Of a stretch of 64,000 nt of DNA, positions 8,822 through 17,613 are shown one piece after another. The DNA lies in NCBI GenBank assembly GCA_963767245.1, contig CAVYDG010000019.1:31060-95059 (forward strand), given 5' to 3'. The stretch is from Roseiarcus sp963767245. GTDB taxonomy: Bacteria; Pseudomonadota; Alphaproteobacteria; Rhizobiales; Beijerinckiaceae. The notes below the pieces were generated by a model that had not been told where the DNA came from, did no database searches, and saw only the letters and a program-made list of their open reading frames with translations. A program made the translations under genes and the position numbers. Positions within the stretch are counted from its first letter, which is position 1; each line of letters begins with the position of its first letter.

Positions 8822-10126
8822 ATGAAGGACATAGGCGCACTTTTTCTGATAGAGCACATAGATCGTGAGCTTGACGTCGTAACTTGTGTCATGCAGAAAC
8901 TTAAATCAAGATATGGTGTTACTTCTCTGGCTCGTAATTACTATCGCGATTTTAAGGACAATCTTGCCACGCTAAGTCCAAAGATCGTCGTCTTCCCTTT
9001 TTTTTACGGTGCCGACCATCTCCAACCAATTCGATATGCTGATACGTGGCCACTAGCTCACCTCGTCAACCTTGGATGGGAGCAGATCCTTAACAGGTTG
9101 GACCTTGGGATGAAAATCCCGAGAGACGACGTTTCGAGAAGCAGGGTTTTTCACCTTTGCTGGACTCTCAAGCATCGAGATTTTATGATAAAAAACGGCG
9201 TCTCACTGGATCATCTGCCGGTTACAGGAAATCCAGTAATGAAGCTGTACGATGATCCGTACAGGAATTACTTCAAATCTCGAGAAGAATTAGCGAAGCA
9301 GTACGCACTTGATACGAAGATGAAGTGGGTATTGTTCCCGGAGAGCTATCAATTCGCGTTCTATTCTGATGATGATCTCAAGTTTATGGAGATTTACCAG
9401 AACGCCGACCCAGACTTCATGAATCAGGCAAAAGAATATTCGGTACGAAGTCTAAGGCTACTTTTCACATGGGCGAACGAATTGAGCGGCGATAGTACCA
9501 TTTTTATCTTAAGACCGCGGCCGTCTACCACTCGGGACCAAATGCTGAATTTCATGCAGCGATCCGTGCCGAACCCAAACGCCAATCTGAGGATCATCAA
9601 AACTGAAACCGTACGGGAATGGATTCTTGCAGCTGACCATGTCATCTCGTCGCATTCGACAACGCTTGTTGAGGCAGCGCTCGCAGGGAAACCAATCCAT
9701 CGCTTTTCCCCAGAGGACTATCCCGAAGCGCTAGCGTTGGAATGGCATAAACTCGTTCCTTTGTTGACCGATCGCAAAGAATTCCTGCACGCAATCGATA
9801 ACGACGCAACCGAGCCATCGGGCGTACCCCTTGCGGAGTGGGCTCGCGCCCAGTTCCTCTTGGCCGGCGATCCGCTCGACGCCATCACTGACTGGATCGC
9901 TCAACTCTGTGGAATGGATCATCATCCGCAGTCCGCCAGCGCCTCTCGGCGGCAGGAGGGGCCGGATGTCGGGTACTCGTGGGACGACCTCGACCTCGGC
10001 GCTCCGTACGACTTCTTCGATGACAACGATGTCGCCTCGCGGCAGTCGCGCTGGAAGGACGTTCTGGAGGTCTCGCCGGGGAATATGATGACTGACCAGA
10101 CCAATCCGCCAAGGGACCATCCGTGA
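8822..10126 (+). CDS. Putative GT-B glycosyltransferase / surface carbohydrate biosynthesis protein
   Basis: The product has 434 residues. The ATG at 8822 is preceded by AAGGAG at 8805-8810. The protein resembles GT-B proteins annotated as surface carbohydrate biosynthesis proteins beside neuB genes: a capsule-like N-terminal domain, then TIFILRPRPST, and near residue 280 the motif HVISSHSTTLVEAALAGKP typical of CDP-glycerol and sialyltransferase-like folds. A polar tail rich in Asp follows residue 370. The first 900 bases are clearly AT-richer than the last 250, suggesting a mosaic origin. It follows neuB by 21 bases, so transfer of the nonulosonate is a reasonable but unproven role. A GTG overlapping its stop (10123) opens only a 22-codon frame. 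Confidence 0.65.
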   Translation: MKDIGALFLIEHIDRELDVVTCVMQKLKSRYGVTSLARNYYRDFKDNLATLSPKIVVFPFFYGADHLQPIRYADTWPLAHLVNLGWEQILNRLDLGMKIPRDDVSRSRVFHLCWTLKHRDFMIKNGVSLDHLPVTGNPVMKLYDDPYRNYFKSREELAKQYALDTKMKWVLFPESYQFAFYSDDDLKFMEIYQNADPDFMNQAKEYSVRSLRLLFTWANELSGDSTIFILRPRPSTTRDQMLNFMQRSVPNPNANLRIIKTETVREWILAADHVISSHSTTLVEAALAGKPIHRFSPEDYPEALALEWHKLVPLLTDRKEFLHAIDNDATEPSGVPLAEWARAQFLLAGDPLDAITDWIAQLCGMDHHPQSASASRRQEGPDVGYSWDDLDLGAPYDFFDDNDVASRQSRWKDVLEVSPGNMMTDQTNPPRDHP

Positions 10127-10276
10127 TCGCCAATGTTTCAGAGACCACGGGCTTTGCCGATCTCCTCACGCCTTCTTCAGCCGGTCCCTGACCTCACCAT
10201 GTGACCAAATATTGGAGTTGGAGTTGGAGTTGACCCGGTTTGGTGGACACCCTTGAAGTTGTTTTTGAGGTGTCTG

Positions 10277-10500
10277 ATGCCCCGCTACCGAACCGCTTAT
10301 CCGCCGGAGTTCCGGCGACAGATGGTTGATCTGGTGCGATCCGGACGCACGCCCGAGGAGTTGGCGCGTGAGTTCGAGCCGACCGCCCAGTCGATTTCCA
10401 CTTGGGTGAAGCAAGCCGACCGAGACGCCGGCAAGCGCATTGACGGCCGACAAGCGCCGAGCGGGAGGAGCTGGGGTGCCTTCGACGTGAGAACCAAGCC
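10277..10500 (+). pseudogene. IS3-family orfA, truncated and frameshifted
   Basis: The frame starts MPRYRTAYPPEFRRQMVDL, a helix-turn-helix orfA of IS3 elements. About 60 residues in, a one-base deletion near 10443 shifts the frame. The homology then ends near 10498 where another sequence is inserted. Confidence 0.75.
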
Positions 10501-10553
10501 CGAAAAGTGAGCCGAGAGGTTCACGTCCGGTTTTGCGAGGGGCCGACGGTGAA
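10500..10553 (+). ncRNA. Possible 3' end fragment of a group II intron
   Basis: The stretch contains GTGAGCCGAGAGG, CACGTCCGGTTTTGCGAGG and GGCCGACGGTGAAAC. This is the style of domain V/VI and the distal end of bacterial group II introns, sitting between two transposase fragments. It is too short to fold with confidence and lacks any reverse-transcriptase ORF. Confidence 0.35.
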
Positions 10554-10554
10554 A

Positions 10555-11238
10555 CTGAGCTGGACCCCGGATTTAGGACCATTGGCTAAGGTGTGAAATG
10601 TCCTGCTCTGTCGCAACCGATGGAGCGAGGAATGACGAAGTCACGCAAGAAGTTTGATGCGGCGTTCAAGGCGAAGATTGCGCTTGAGGCGCTGCGCGAG
10701 GATGCGACGGTTCCGGAACTGGCGAAGCGGCACGGGGTGCATCCGAACCTGATTTATGCCTGGAAGAAGCAGGTTCTCGACAATGCGGCGATCCTGTTCG
10801 CCCGAGGGGCGAGCGGTTCGGGGGATGGCGAGGAGGAGCGCGAGCGCGAGACGGCCAAGCTTTACGCCAAGATCGGCCAACTGACGGTCGAACGGGATTT
10901 CTTGGCCAGGAGGCCAGGGCGATGAGCGCGCCCGATCGAAGAGCGATGGTCGAACGGCCTGGCAACGACCTGTCGGTGCGCCGCCAATGCGTGCTGTTGA
11001 GCTTAACGCGCTCGGGGGTCTACCGCTCCAAGCCTGTCGCCGGGGCGGACGATCTGGCCGTGATGCGCCGTATCGACGAACTGCATCTCGAACTTCCATT
11101 CTACGGCTCACGGCGAATGACCTTCGAACTCAACAAGGAAGGTCGTGGGGTCAACCGCAAGCGAGTGCGGCGGCTGATGCGGGTGATGGGGATCGAGGCG
11201 CTGGTTCCGCGCCCCGGCACGAGCAAAGCCGCGCCCGG
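10555..11238 (+). mobile_element. Second IS3-family element, 3' truncated
   Basis: The left end begins near 10555 with TGAGCTGGACCCCGG. orfA and the first third of orfB follow. Homology stops at about 11238, where IS21-type sequence on the opposite strand begins. Confidence 0.7.
10633..10925 (+). CDS. IS3-family transposase OrfA
   Basis: The product is about 97 residues from the ATG at 10633, preceded by GGAGCGAGGA. It opens MTKSRKKFDAAFKAKIALEA and contains the HTH motif VPELAKRHGVHPNLIYAWKKQ region, followed by a Glu/Arg-rich leucine-zipper-like segment. It binds the IS ends and is normally joined to OrfB by frameshifting. Its end overlaps the OrfB frame by four bases. Confidence 0.85.
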
Positions 11239-11263
11239 TGCGGATTCCGCGAAGGCGCCATGA
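10922..11263 (+). pseudogene. IS3-family OrfB, N-terminal third only
   Basis: The frame encodes the HTH_21-like segment (RRAMVERPGNDLSVRRQC, LPFYGSRRM, GVNRKRVRRLMRVMG). It is cut after PRPGTSKAAPG, before any DDE catalytic residue; the last residues come from the neighbouring element. It is non-functional alone. Confidence 0.85.
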
Positions 11264-11282
11264 TTGTTGGCGCGATGGGCCG

Positions 11283-12019
11283 TCACCTGTAACGTAATGA
11301 TGCCGCCGGGGTAAGCGCGCTCCACCCTGGCGGCTTGATTATTGGCGTTGGTGACGGCATTGTCTCGGTACAACATGGCGCTTTCGTCGGAATTGCAATT
11401 TTTTCACGACTTGGCCGGACGCGTCGCAAGCTTTCGCCAGCCAGTTCGATCCGATGGGCGTTGTGAACGAGACGGTCGAGGATCGCATCGGCGTAGGTCG
11501 GGTCGTTGACGACGTGATGCCAGCGGTCCACGGGGAGTTGGGATGGGATGGTCGAGCGGCGGCCGTATCGCTCTTCGAGGATTTCCAGAAGATCATGCCG
11601 GGCGCCGGCGTCGAGGGGCTCCAAACCCCAATCGTCGAGAATGAGAAGGTCGGCGCGGCCGAGCGCACGCAGGAGGCGCGGATGACGGCCATCGCCGCGC
11701 GCCAGGGCGAGATCTTCGAAGAGCTTTGGGATGCGGTGATAGAGCACCGAGCGATTATCGCGGCAGGCCTTGTGGCCAAGCGCTGAAGCGAGCCATGACT
11801 TGCCGACGCCGGTCGGGCCAACGAGGGCCAAGTTTTCGTGGGCCTCGATCCAATGCCCCTCGACGAGCTTTTGGAACAGGGGCCGATCGAGGCCGCGCGG
11901 GCTTCGATAATCGACATCTTCGGCGCAGGCTTGCTGGCGCAATTTGGCGTAGCGCAGTCGCGCCGCGAACCTCTTATCCTGACGCCATGACGCCTCGCGA
12001 TCGAGCAGAAGCCCGAGCC
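11283..12019 (-). pseudogene. IstB (IS21 family) fragment, N-terminus removed by IS21 copy 1
   Basis: The minus strand reads LLLDREASWRQ, SPRGLDRPLF, the Walker A GPTGVGKSW, LILDDWG (Walker B) and ends after IELAGESLRR. This is the AAA+ ATPase IstB of a different IS21 subgroup from the intact copies nearby. The first 30-40 residues are missing at 12019, exactly where IS21 copy 1 begins. The frame runs on beyond the normal C-terminus to 11283. Confidence 0.85.
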
Positions 12020-12162
12020 TGTAGCGCGACAATCTGGATGAGAAAGCAGCGACAATCAGGATGGCCATTTTGGCGGTCGCGGCGAGGTGATGATTGTCGC
12101 GGCGCGACGATAACGCAAGCGCTATTTTGTCGAGAGATGATTTGATTGTCGCGGAGCGACGA

Positions 12163-12972
12163 TCAGGATGATCCCTTGATTGTCGCGCGCGTCGGCGGGC
12201 GTCCGGGTCCACGGGCGTTGTCGACGGCTTCCTTTCGCCGATAGCTGTCGACGTTCATTTCGAGGATCGTGGCGTGATGCACGATACGATCGATGGCCGC
12301 GAGCGTCATGGCTTGATCGGAGAAGATTTTTCCCCATTCGCCGAAGGGCTGGTTGGCGGTGATGAGCATGGATCGGCGCTCGTATCGCGCGCTGATCAGT
12401 TCGAACAGAACGCTCGTCTCCGCCTGGTCCTTGGTGACATAGGCGAGATCGTCGAGGACCAGCAGATGATATTTGTCGAGTTTGGCGATCGCGGCTTCGA
12501 GGGCAAGATCGCGGCGTGCGATCTGAAGCTTTTGCACAAGGTCGGTGGTCCGGGTGAACAGAACGCGCCAACCCCTTTCGATCAACGCCAAACCGAGCGC
12601 CGCCGCGAGATGGGATTTCCCGGCGCCGGGCGGCCCGAAGCACAAAAGATTGGCTCCCTTTTCGAGCCAGGCGTCGCCGGCGGCGAGCGCCTGCACCTGC
12701 GCCTTCGAGATCATAGGCACTGCGGTGAAGTCGAACGTGTCGAGGGTCTTTCCCGGCGGCAATCGCGCTTCCTCCAGATGCCGTTCGAAGCGACGGCGGC
12801 TCCGCTCCACCATCTCCTGTTCGGCGAGGGCCGCCAGGAAGCGGGCGGCGGGCCAGCCTTCCTTGTCAGCGGTCGCCGCCAGGGCGGCCCAGATCAGCTT
12901 GATGCCGGGCAGTCGCAACTCGCCAAGCACCAGGTCGATGCGGGCGGCGTCGATCTTGTCGGTCGTCTTCAT
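12163..12972 (-). CDS. istB: IstB, ATPase helper of transposition (IS21 copy 1)
   Basis: The product has 269 residues from the ATG at 12972. It is an AAA+ ATPase with Walker A FGPPGAGKSHLA near residue 110, Walker B LLVLDDLAY near residue 170 and arginine-rich C-terminus. IstB regulates the IstA transposase and target choice. The frame is open further upstream (to 13194), but the ATG at 12972 overlaps the istA stop as ATGA, the usual IS21 arrangement, so the shorter form is preferred. Confidence 0.92.
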   Translation of the reverse strand: MKTTDKIDAARIDLVLGELRLPGIKLIWAALAATADKEGWPAARFLAALAEQEMVERSRRRFERHLEEARLPPGKTLDTFDFTAVPMISKAQVQALAAGDAWLEKGANLLCFGPPGAGKSHLAAALGLALIERGWRVLFTRTTDLVQKLQIARRDLALEAAIAKLDKYHLLVLDDLAYVTKDQAETSVLFELISARYERRSMLITANQPFGEWGKIFSDQAMTLAAIDRIVHHATILEMNVDSYRRKEAVDNARGPGRPPTRATIKGSS

Positions 12973-14546
12973 GCCGCTTCTCCAACGCTTGTCGCGATCT
13001 GATCGTAGATGGCGAGGGATGGCAGCCTGACGACGACGACGGGCAATGCGGCGTCCTTTGGCCGGAAGCGTTCGATCAGCGCAGCGAGATCGGGAAGGAC
13101 GCCGTCGTCGAGAGCCACTTGCAACGCGAGGGCGAGTTCGGCCTCGCAGGAGCGCTCGAACGCGAGCGCGAGAATCCCGACCATGGCGCGGCAAGCTGGT
13201 CTCTCACCGAGACCGGCGAGCAAGGCGTCGAACGCCAGGGCGAAGGCTCGGCGGGGGAAGAGTTGATCGCGATAGACCAGATTGAGCAGCGCCATGGGCT
13301 TGCGGCGCAGGGAATGGATGACGTGACGGTAGTCGACGACATGGCCATGTTTGCCGTTCGGCCGGGGCCGACCGCGTCGCAAGACGACGATGGGCGTCGA
13401 GCCCTGGAAACATTCGAGCCGATCGTCATAAAGGCGCACCCGCAGCCGATGGCCGATCAGTCGCGAGGGAACCGAGTAGAACACCTTGCGCAGCGTGAAG
13501 GCGCTGGAGCTGGTGACGTCGACGTTGACCTCCTCATAGTCGGCGGTCTTGCGGACCGGCAGCTTGTTCAACGCCATTCGCTCTTGATCGATGCGCTTGG
13601 CGTTGCGGAGGTTGCCGCGGCCAACGACGTCGTCGACAAAGCCCCGCCATGCGGTGAGGTCGTCAAAGTCTCGCGAGGCGCGCAGCAACAGAGCGTCGGC
13701 GAGCGCTCTCTTCAGATGGCCGTGGGCGCTCTCGATCGAGCCGTTCTCGTGGCTGACGCCTGGATTGTTGCGGGTCGGCGTCATGCCGTAATGGGCGCAG
13801 AACGCTTCGTAGCGCTTCGTCAAATCCTCCTTGGCGTCGGCGCCCAGATTACGGAAGGCCGCCGAGAGACTGTCGCTGCGATGTTGCTCGGGAACGCCGC
13901 CCAGCGCCCAGAGGGCGTTCTGTAGCCCTTCCGCCAGCGCGACGAAACTTTCACCGCCGAGCACGACATGGGCGTGCTCGAAGCCGGAAAAGGGCAAGCG
14001 GAAGTGATAAAGTCGGCAGTCGAGAAGCTCGCCGGCAATGGTGACGCCGAGATCGGCCACTTCCGTGAAGTCCGACAGTCCCATCCGGCCCGGCGGATGC
14101 TCCTGGCGAAAGATGACCTCCCGATCCGGACCGTTCACCGCCCGCCAAGCCCGGATGCGGCGCTCGAGGGTCCGCCGCGTTCCGTCGCCCAGGTCTGGGT
14201 GCCGACGGCAGAGTTCTCCGAAGACGGCAATCGGTCTCAGTCCGGGCGCGGCCTTCAACATCGGGACGACCTCATTGTCCCAGACATCGGCGAAGGGATC
14301 GGCTCGACGTCGTTCTCGACGCGCCTTCTTTTGGCTGGGAAGCCGAGGATCCTTTTCAATACGGTAGGCGGCGGCCGTGCTAAATCCGGCTTTCGCGCCG
14401 GCAATCGCCGGCGAATGGTTGCGACGCAAGTTCATGAATAGCCTCATCTGACGATCGGTGACGTGTCGGCCGGGCAAGAAGTCGGTCCCCTCGACAAGAG
14501 AAGGCCGATCCCTAACCCAGCCGCCGTGACCGCCAGACGAGGCCAC
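12969..14546 (-). CDS. istA: IstA transposase (IS21 copy 1), intact
   Basis: The product has 525 residues. An N-terminal HTH region (DRQMRLFMNLRRNHSP) is followed by the DDE integrase core (about residues 150-330) with SDFTEVADLG, EHRSDSLSAA and HENGSIESAHGHLK, then the C-terminal basic domain. The annotated start is a GTG; a later start near MRLFMN is possible. It is four bases overlapped with istB. Unlike copy 2 it has no frameshift, so this copy could supply transposase for both. Confidence 0.92.
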   Translation of the reverse strand: MASSGGHGGWVRDRPSLVEGTDFLPGRHVTDRQMRLFMNLRRNHSPAIAGAKAGFSTAAAYRIEKDPRLPSQKKARRERRRADPFADVWDNEVVPMLKAAPGLRPIAVFGELCRRHPDLGDGTRRTLERRIRAWRAVNGPDREVIFRQEHPPGRMGLSDFTEVADLGVTIAGELLDCRLYHFRLPFSGFEHAHVVLGGESFVALAEGLQNALWALGGVPEQHRSDSLSAAFRNLGADAKEDLTKRYEAFCAHYGMTPTRNNPGVSHENGSIESAHGHLKRALADALLLRASRDFDDLTAWRGFVDDVVGRGNLRNAKRIDQERMALNKLPVRKTADYEEVNVDVTSSSAFTLRKVFYSVPSRLIGHRLRVRLYDDRLECFQGSTPIVVLRRGRPRPNGKHGHVVDYRHVIHSLRRKPMALLNLVYRDQLFPRRAFALAFDALLAGLGERPACRAMVGILALAFERSCEAELALALQVALDDGVLPDLAALIERFRPKDAALPVVVVRLPSLAIYDQIATSVGEAA

Positions 14547-14561
14547 TTGGGCGCTCGCCGC

Positions 14562-14664
14562 CGCCGCGGGGATATCTACGGTCGGGCTACGCCCTTCCTT
14601 CGATATCCCCGCGGCGCTGTATTCTCATCCTGATTGTCGGGCGATTCTCATCCTGATTGTCGCG
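14562..14664 (-). promoter_or_regulatory. istA leader: long inverted repeat and 23-bp direct repeats
   Basis: Upstream of istA, GCCGCGGGGATATC and GATATCCCCGCGGC form a hairpin with a loop that itself contains GGGC-TAC-GCCC. It is followed by two copies of a 23-bp unit ending TCATCCTGATTGTCG. The repeats are probable IstA binding sites; the hairpin could limit read-through transcription into istA. Confidence 0.5.
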
Positions 14665-14669
14665 CCGCA

Positions 14670-15255
14670 GCGCCGGCAAAAGCAGTTCGAAACGCGCGCC
14701 AGGGTCGCCAGGCTGCGCCATTCCGCCAGCGTCGAGGACGTCAACTATCAAAGTCCTCGCGGGCTCGACCGCGCGCTGTTCCTCAAGCTCGCCGCCTGCG
14801 ACTGGATCGCCGAGCGCCGCAACCTGCTGATCACCGGGGCCAGTGGCCTGGGCAAGAGCTGGCTCGCCTGCGCCCTCGGCCATAAGGCGTGCCGAGAGAA
14901 CATGTCCGTTCTCTACACCCGCATGCCCCGGCTCTTCGCCGATCTCGCCATCGCTCACGGCGACGCGCGCTACGCCAGGCTCCTGCGCTCCCTGGCGCGC
15001 GTCAAGCTGCTCATCCTCGATGACTGGGGTCCGGAGGCGCTCACGCCCGACCAGGCGCGCGATCTGCTGGAGATCGTCGAGGATCGTTACGACAAGGGCT
15101 CGCTCATCATCACCAGCCAGGTTCCCGTCGACCGCTGGCACGATCTGATCGGGGTACCCACGCTCGCAGACGCCATCCTCGACCGCGTCATTCATAACGC
15201 CTATCGCATCGAACTGGCCGGCGAGAGCCTGCGCAAGCGACGGTCATCCCCTTGA
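14670..15255 (+). pseudogene. IstB fragment of another IS21 element, plus strand
   Basis: The frame reads RRQKQFETRARVARLR, SPRGLDRALF, Walker A GASGLGKSW, LLILDDWGPEAL and ends GESLRKRRSSP. It lacks the first 40 or so residues, cut at the right edge of IS21 copy 1. It is homologous to, but clearly different from, the istB scrap on the left flank, and points the other way. Confidence 0.85.
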
Positions 15256-15493
15256 ATCCGGCGTGCGCGCAGAGCCAGATCCGCCCAACCCTCGGCGCAC
15301 AAGGGCGTGGACAACGACGGGCTACGCTACGGCGCAACGGAAAGCGCGCTCCGCCCGTCGTTGCCCACCGCCACACGATCCAACCCTCGCACGCCGAACC
15401 TTCTTCTCATTTTGCGGAGGCCCAAATCCATGCCCGCTTGACCAATCCAGCCAAGCAAAACATCATCACTTCGATCCGCGGAAGCAGACGCCC

Positions 15494-15590
15494 GGTGGCC
15501 GACTTCAAATCGGAACCCCGGCCGGCTTCAAATCGAAATCAGTGGCCGGCTTCCTATTGGAATGCGTGGCCGGCTTCGTCGGTATCCGCA
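15494..15590 (+). repeat. IS21-type terminal repeats
   Basis: Four imperfect copies of a GTGGCCGGCTTCAAATCGG-like unit occur between 15494 and 15590. Such multiple repeats mark the end of IS21 elements and should belong to the istB fragment at 14670-15255. Bases 15256-15493 between them carry no recognisable gene. Confidence 0.7.
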
Positions 15591-15842
15591 GAAGCCGGCG
15601 TTCGTCCATCGACAGGCTCGGTCGGTGACGCCTACGACAATGCGATGTGCGAGAGTTTCTTCGCCACCCTCGAATGCGAGCTGATCGATCGGCGCCGTTT
15701 CCGATCTCACAGTGAGGCGCGGATGGCCGTCTTTCAGTTCATCGAAGGCTTCTACAACCCGTCCCGTCGCCACTCGGCCCTGGGCTATCTTTCGCCCATC
15801 GAATACGAAAGGAAACATGATAGCCTGAGCAAACTCGCCTAA
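15590..15842 (+). pseudogene. IS3-family OrfB C-terminal end
   Basis: The frame reads EAGVRPSTGSVGDAYDNAM, ESFFATLECELIDR and ends with SRRHSALGYLSPIEYE. This is the last part of the IS3 DDE domain, including the catalytic-Glu region (CESFF). It completes the outer IS3 whose orfA lies 5 kb to the left. Confidence 0.85.
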
Positions 15843-15884
15843 GCCCCAACCCGTCCCCAAGGCGGGTCAACTCCAACTCCAGGG

Positions 15885-16045
15885 CGAGTGCGGGCCCGTT
15901 CTTCACGCGAGCCTCGTGGCTATGGCCCGCCATGCGCGGTAGGTATAGCAGCGGAGTGAAGCGTCGTGCGCTCTACCAAGGTGCCGATCGCCGAATTCCC
16001 AAGACAAAGGATAAGGTCTCCTTCCCAGTGGCCCGGCACCGCGAT
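15885..16045 (-). pseudogene. IS30-family transposase fragment
   Basis: The minus strand encodes VPGHWEGDLILCLGNSAIGT, LVERTT, then after a one-base shift FTPLLYLPRMAGH and VKNGPALA. This is the DDE region of IS30 transposases. It is truncated by the IS3 end at 15881 and further damaged. Confidence 0.75.
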
Positions 16046-16487
16046 CGCAATGAGCGAATGGGCTCACGTCGGTGAGCCGCTATGACCTTTGGTATATCGT
16101 CCGGCAAGCTGCCGATGCGCATCGACACAGACAGTGCTGGAGCGATGACTGAGCGTGAGATGAGGTCCCACCTCTGTCCTCATTGTGCCGGAACCTAAAC
16201 CCCGTCCCGCTTTTTTAACGGCAGCCCGCCCCGGCGCAAGGCGACGCCCCAACAGCCGAGCATGCTGTGAGCATCAGCGGCCGTCCTCAAAGCGACAACG
16301 TACTTTGACCGCCAATGTGGGCCGTCACGTCAGGGATGATGAGCTCGTATCCTCGATGCAGCGATTAAGACCCTGACTCCGCTCGAGCCGCCTCCAGCGC
16401 CCCCTTTGCCTCGCCCGTTCGTTCACCCGCCTCCAGCGCTCTCCTCAGCATCGGCGACCGCTCGAGCCCTCTGAAGCCGAGCGACCT
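16046..16487. other. Gap without recognisable gene
   Basis: The sequence between the IS30 scrap and the methyltransferase gene contains a short perfect hairpin (GGCTCAC/GTGAGCC near 16060-16077) and several CTCGAGC/CTCCAGC-rich stretches. No frame looks coding. Confidence 0.4.
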
Positions 16488-17291
16488 TCAAGGTGCCTTG
16501 CGAGCACGCAGCGTGACAATCACCGGATAGAGCGGATCTTCGACCAAGAGCTTCGAGGGAGGCAGTTCCTCCGACGCGAGGCCATGCAGGAATGAAAGTG
16601 CAGCGAAGACATTGCCGTGGCTTTCGACCGAGACTGATCCGACGTCAAACACCTCCGCGAACAGCCGCAATGCCGATGCAGAGCTAAACGTCCAATACCA
16701 CGTACCGCCCCATTCGCCGGCCGGGTCGATCTGACTTATGCCGGGCAGTGTAACCAGGATCACGCCGCCGGGCTTCAGCGCCCTATGAAGATGGGCGACT
16801 GCGGCTCTCAAGTCGTAAACGAATTGGAGGGTCTGGGTGAGCACGATGCAATCGAAGCTGTCGCGAGGCAGGACATCGGCCGCCGTTAGATCGCCGACAA
16901 TCGTGGCAAGCGGATCACCCGCACGAATGTGCAACACGTCCTGCCGCGTCACTCGCTCCGCCCCGAACCGTAGCGAATATCTTGCGTCTTCGATCTCGAG
17001 GACGCGTCCGGCAATGTCATTGCGATTCCTGTCAATGAACGATTCGATATAAAAGCGGTCGACCGGGGTCCCTCGGCCGAACCCGAAATTACCGTCGATC
17101 GGCGCGGTGCGCGCGAGGTCGCCAAATCGAACGCCGCCAAGCGCCGGCCGGCCATTCCAAACGTCGCTGAGCCAACTGGCAAGCGACGGATGCAGCGCCC
17201 GCATCCCGAACCGCAGAACCTTTTTCAACGCGGTCTCGACGCCATCTTGCGCAATGCCCCGAGACTTCGGCTCCATGGCGATCTGCTCCAA
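16488..17291 (-). CDS. SAM-dependent methyltransferase of the glycan-locus type
   Basis: The product has 267 residues. Features: GRVLEIEDARYSLRFG (motif I region), VTRQDVLHI, FDCIVLTQTLQFVYDLR and LKPGGVILVTLPGISQID. This matches a methyltransferase subfamily commonly found in rhizobial and methylotroph polysaccharide clusters, usually beside glycosyltransferases and sulfotransferases. The normally glycine-containing LEIGD reads LEIED here, an unusual change in the SAM loop. Two starts (17291 and the later ATG of MEPKSRG) are possible. It is flanked on both sides by transposon debris. Confidence 0.8.
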   Translation of the reverse strand: MEQIAMEPKSRGIAQDGVETALKKVLRFGMRALHPSLASWLSDVWNGRPALGGVRFGDLARTAPIDGNFGFGRGTPVDRFYIESFIDRNRNDIAGRVLEIEDARYSLRFGAERVTRQDVLHIRAGDPLATIVGDLTAADVLPRDSFDCIVLTQTLQFVYDLRAAVAHLHRALKPGGVILVTLPGISQIDPAGEWGGTWYWTFSSASALRLFAEVFDVGSVSVESHGNVFAALSFLHGLASEELPPSKLLVEDPLYPVIVTLRARKAP

Positions 17292-17613
17292 TTCACCAAG
17301 CTGGCGCGCGAAGCCCGCTGGTCTCCGTGCTGTCGAGAGGGCGGGCCCCGTTGTTTTGAAACATGAGCTGGAGTTCCTGCGTCCAGGTTACCAACTCACC
17401 ACTGACGTAGTCGCGGTCATAGGTCGCTCAAAATTGCGGCGTCGACATTTCTGTAGCGCGGTACGGTTTTGAGACACCCGACTGCGCTTGCTCAGGCGGC
17501 CAAGGGTAAGTTGGCGGCGAAGGTCGGGTCAATTGCAACTTGTGGCATGTTTTGCTCCTCTCTGACCCTGGCGGGCGTTTTGTATCTATGCCGCGCGACG
17601 AACGAGAGCTAAG

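Larger units (their letters stand above)
12020..14669 (-). mobile_element. IS21-family element, copy 1 (2650 bp)
   Basis: The boundaries come from comparison with copy 2 at 23996-26669: identity starts at TGTAGCGCGACAAT and ends at ATTGTCGCGCCGCA. Several ATTGTCG-type repeats lie inside both ends, as usual for IS21. istA and istB are intact. The flanks show no target duplication and belong to two different istB genes in opposite orientation, so this copy has probably recombined since insertion. Confidence 0.9.
10219..15881 (+). mobile_element. IS3-family element split by later insertions (outer layer of a nest)
   Basis: The left end at about 10219 reads TGGAGTTGGAGTTGACCCG and the right end at about 15863-15881 is its inverted complement. 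Only the start of orfA (10277-10500) and the end of orfB (15590-15842) remain. Everything between is other mobile DNA. No clear target duplication is seen, and the left flank does not match the IS30 sequence on the right flank, so the nest has also recombined. Confidence 0.7.

Noticed and set aside
10123..10191. GTG overlapping the stop of the GT-B gene as the start of a fifth nonulosonate operon gene
   Set aside because: The frame is only 22 codons long before a stop and the following IS3 end; too short to support a gene.
12274..13002. Long plus-strand open frame (and its twin at 24250-24978)
   Set aside because: It is the antisense shadow of istB in both IS21 copies; the sense frame has all IstB motifs.
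12973..13194. N-terminal extension of istB to 13194
   Set aside because: It overlaps istA out of frame and is Arg-rich shadow sequence; the ATGA overlap at 12972 is the usual IS21 start.
13119..13925. Plus-strand open frame of 268 codons inside IS21 copy 1
   Set aside because: Antisense shadow of istA, with no domain or ribosome-binding site.
16060..16077. GGCTCAC/GTGAGCC hairpin as a transcription terminator
   Set aside because: No T-tract follows on either strand and there is no intact gene just upstream.
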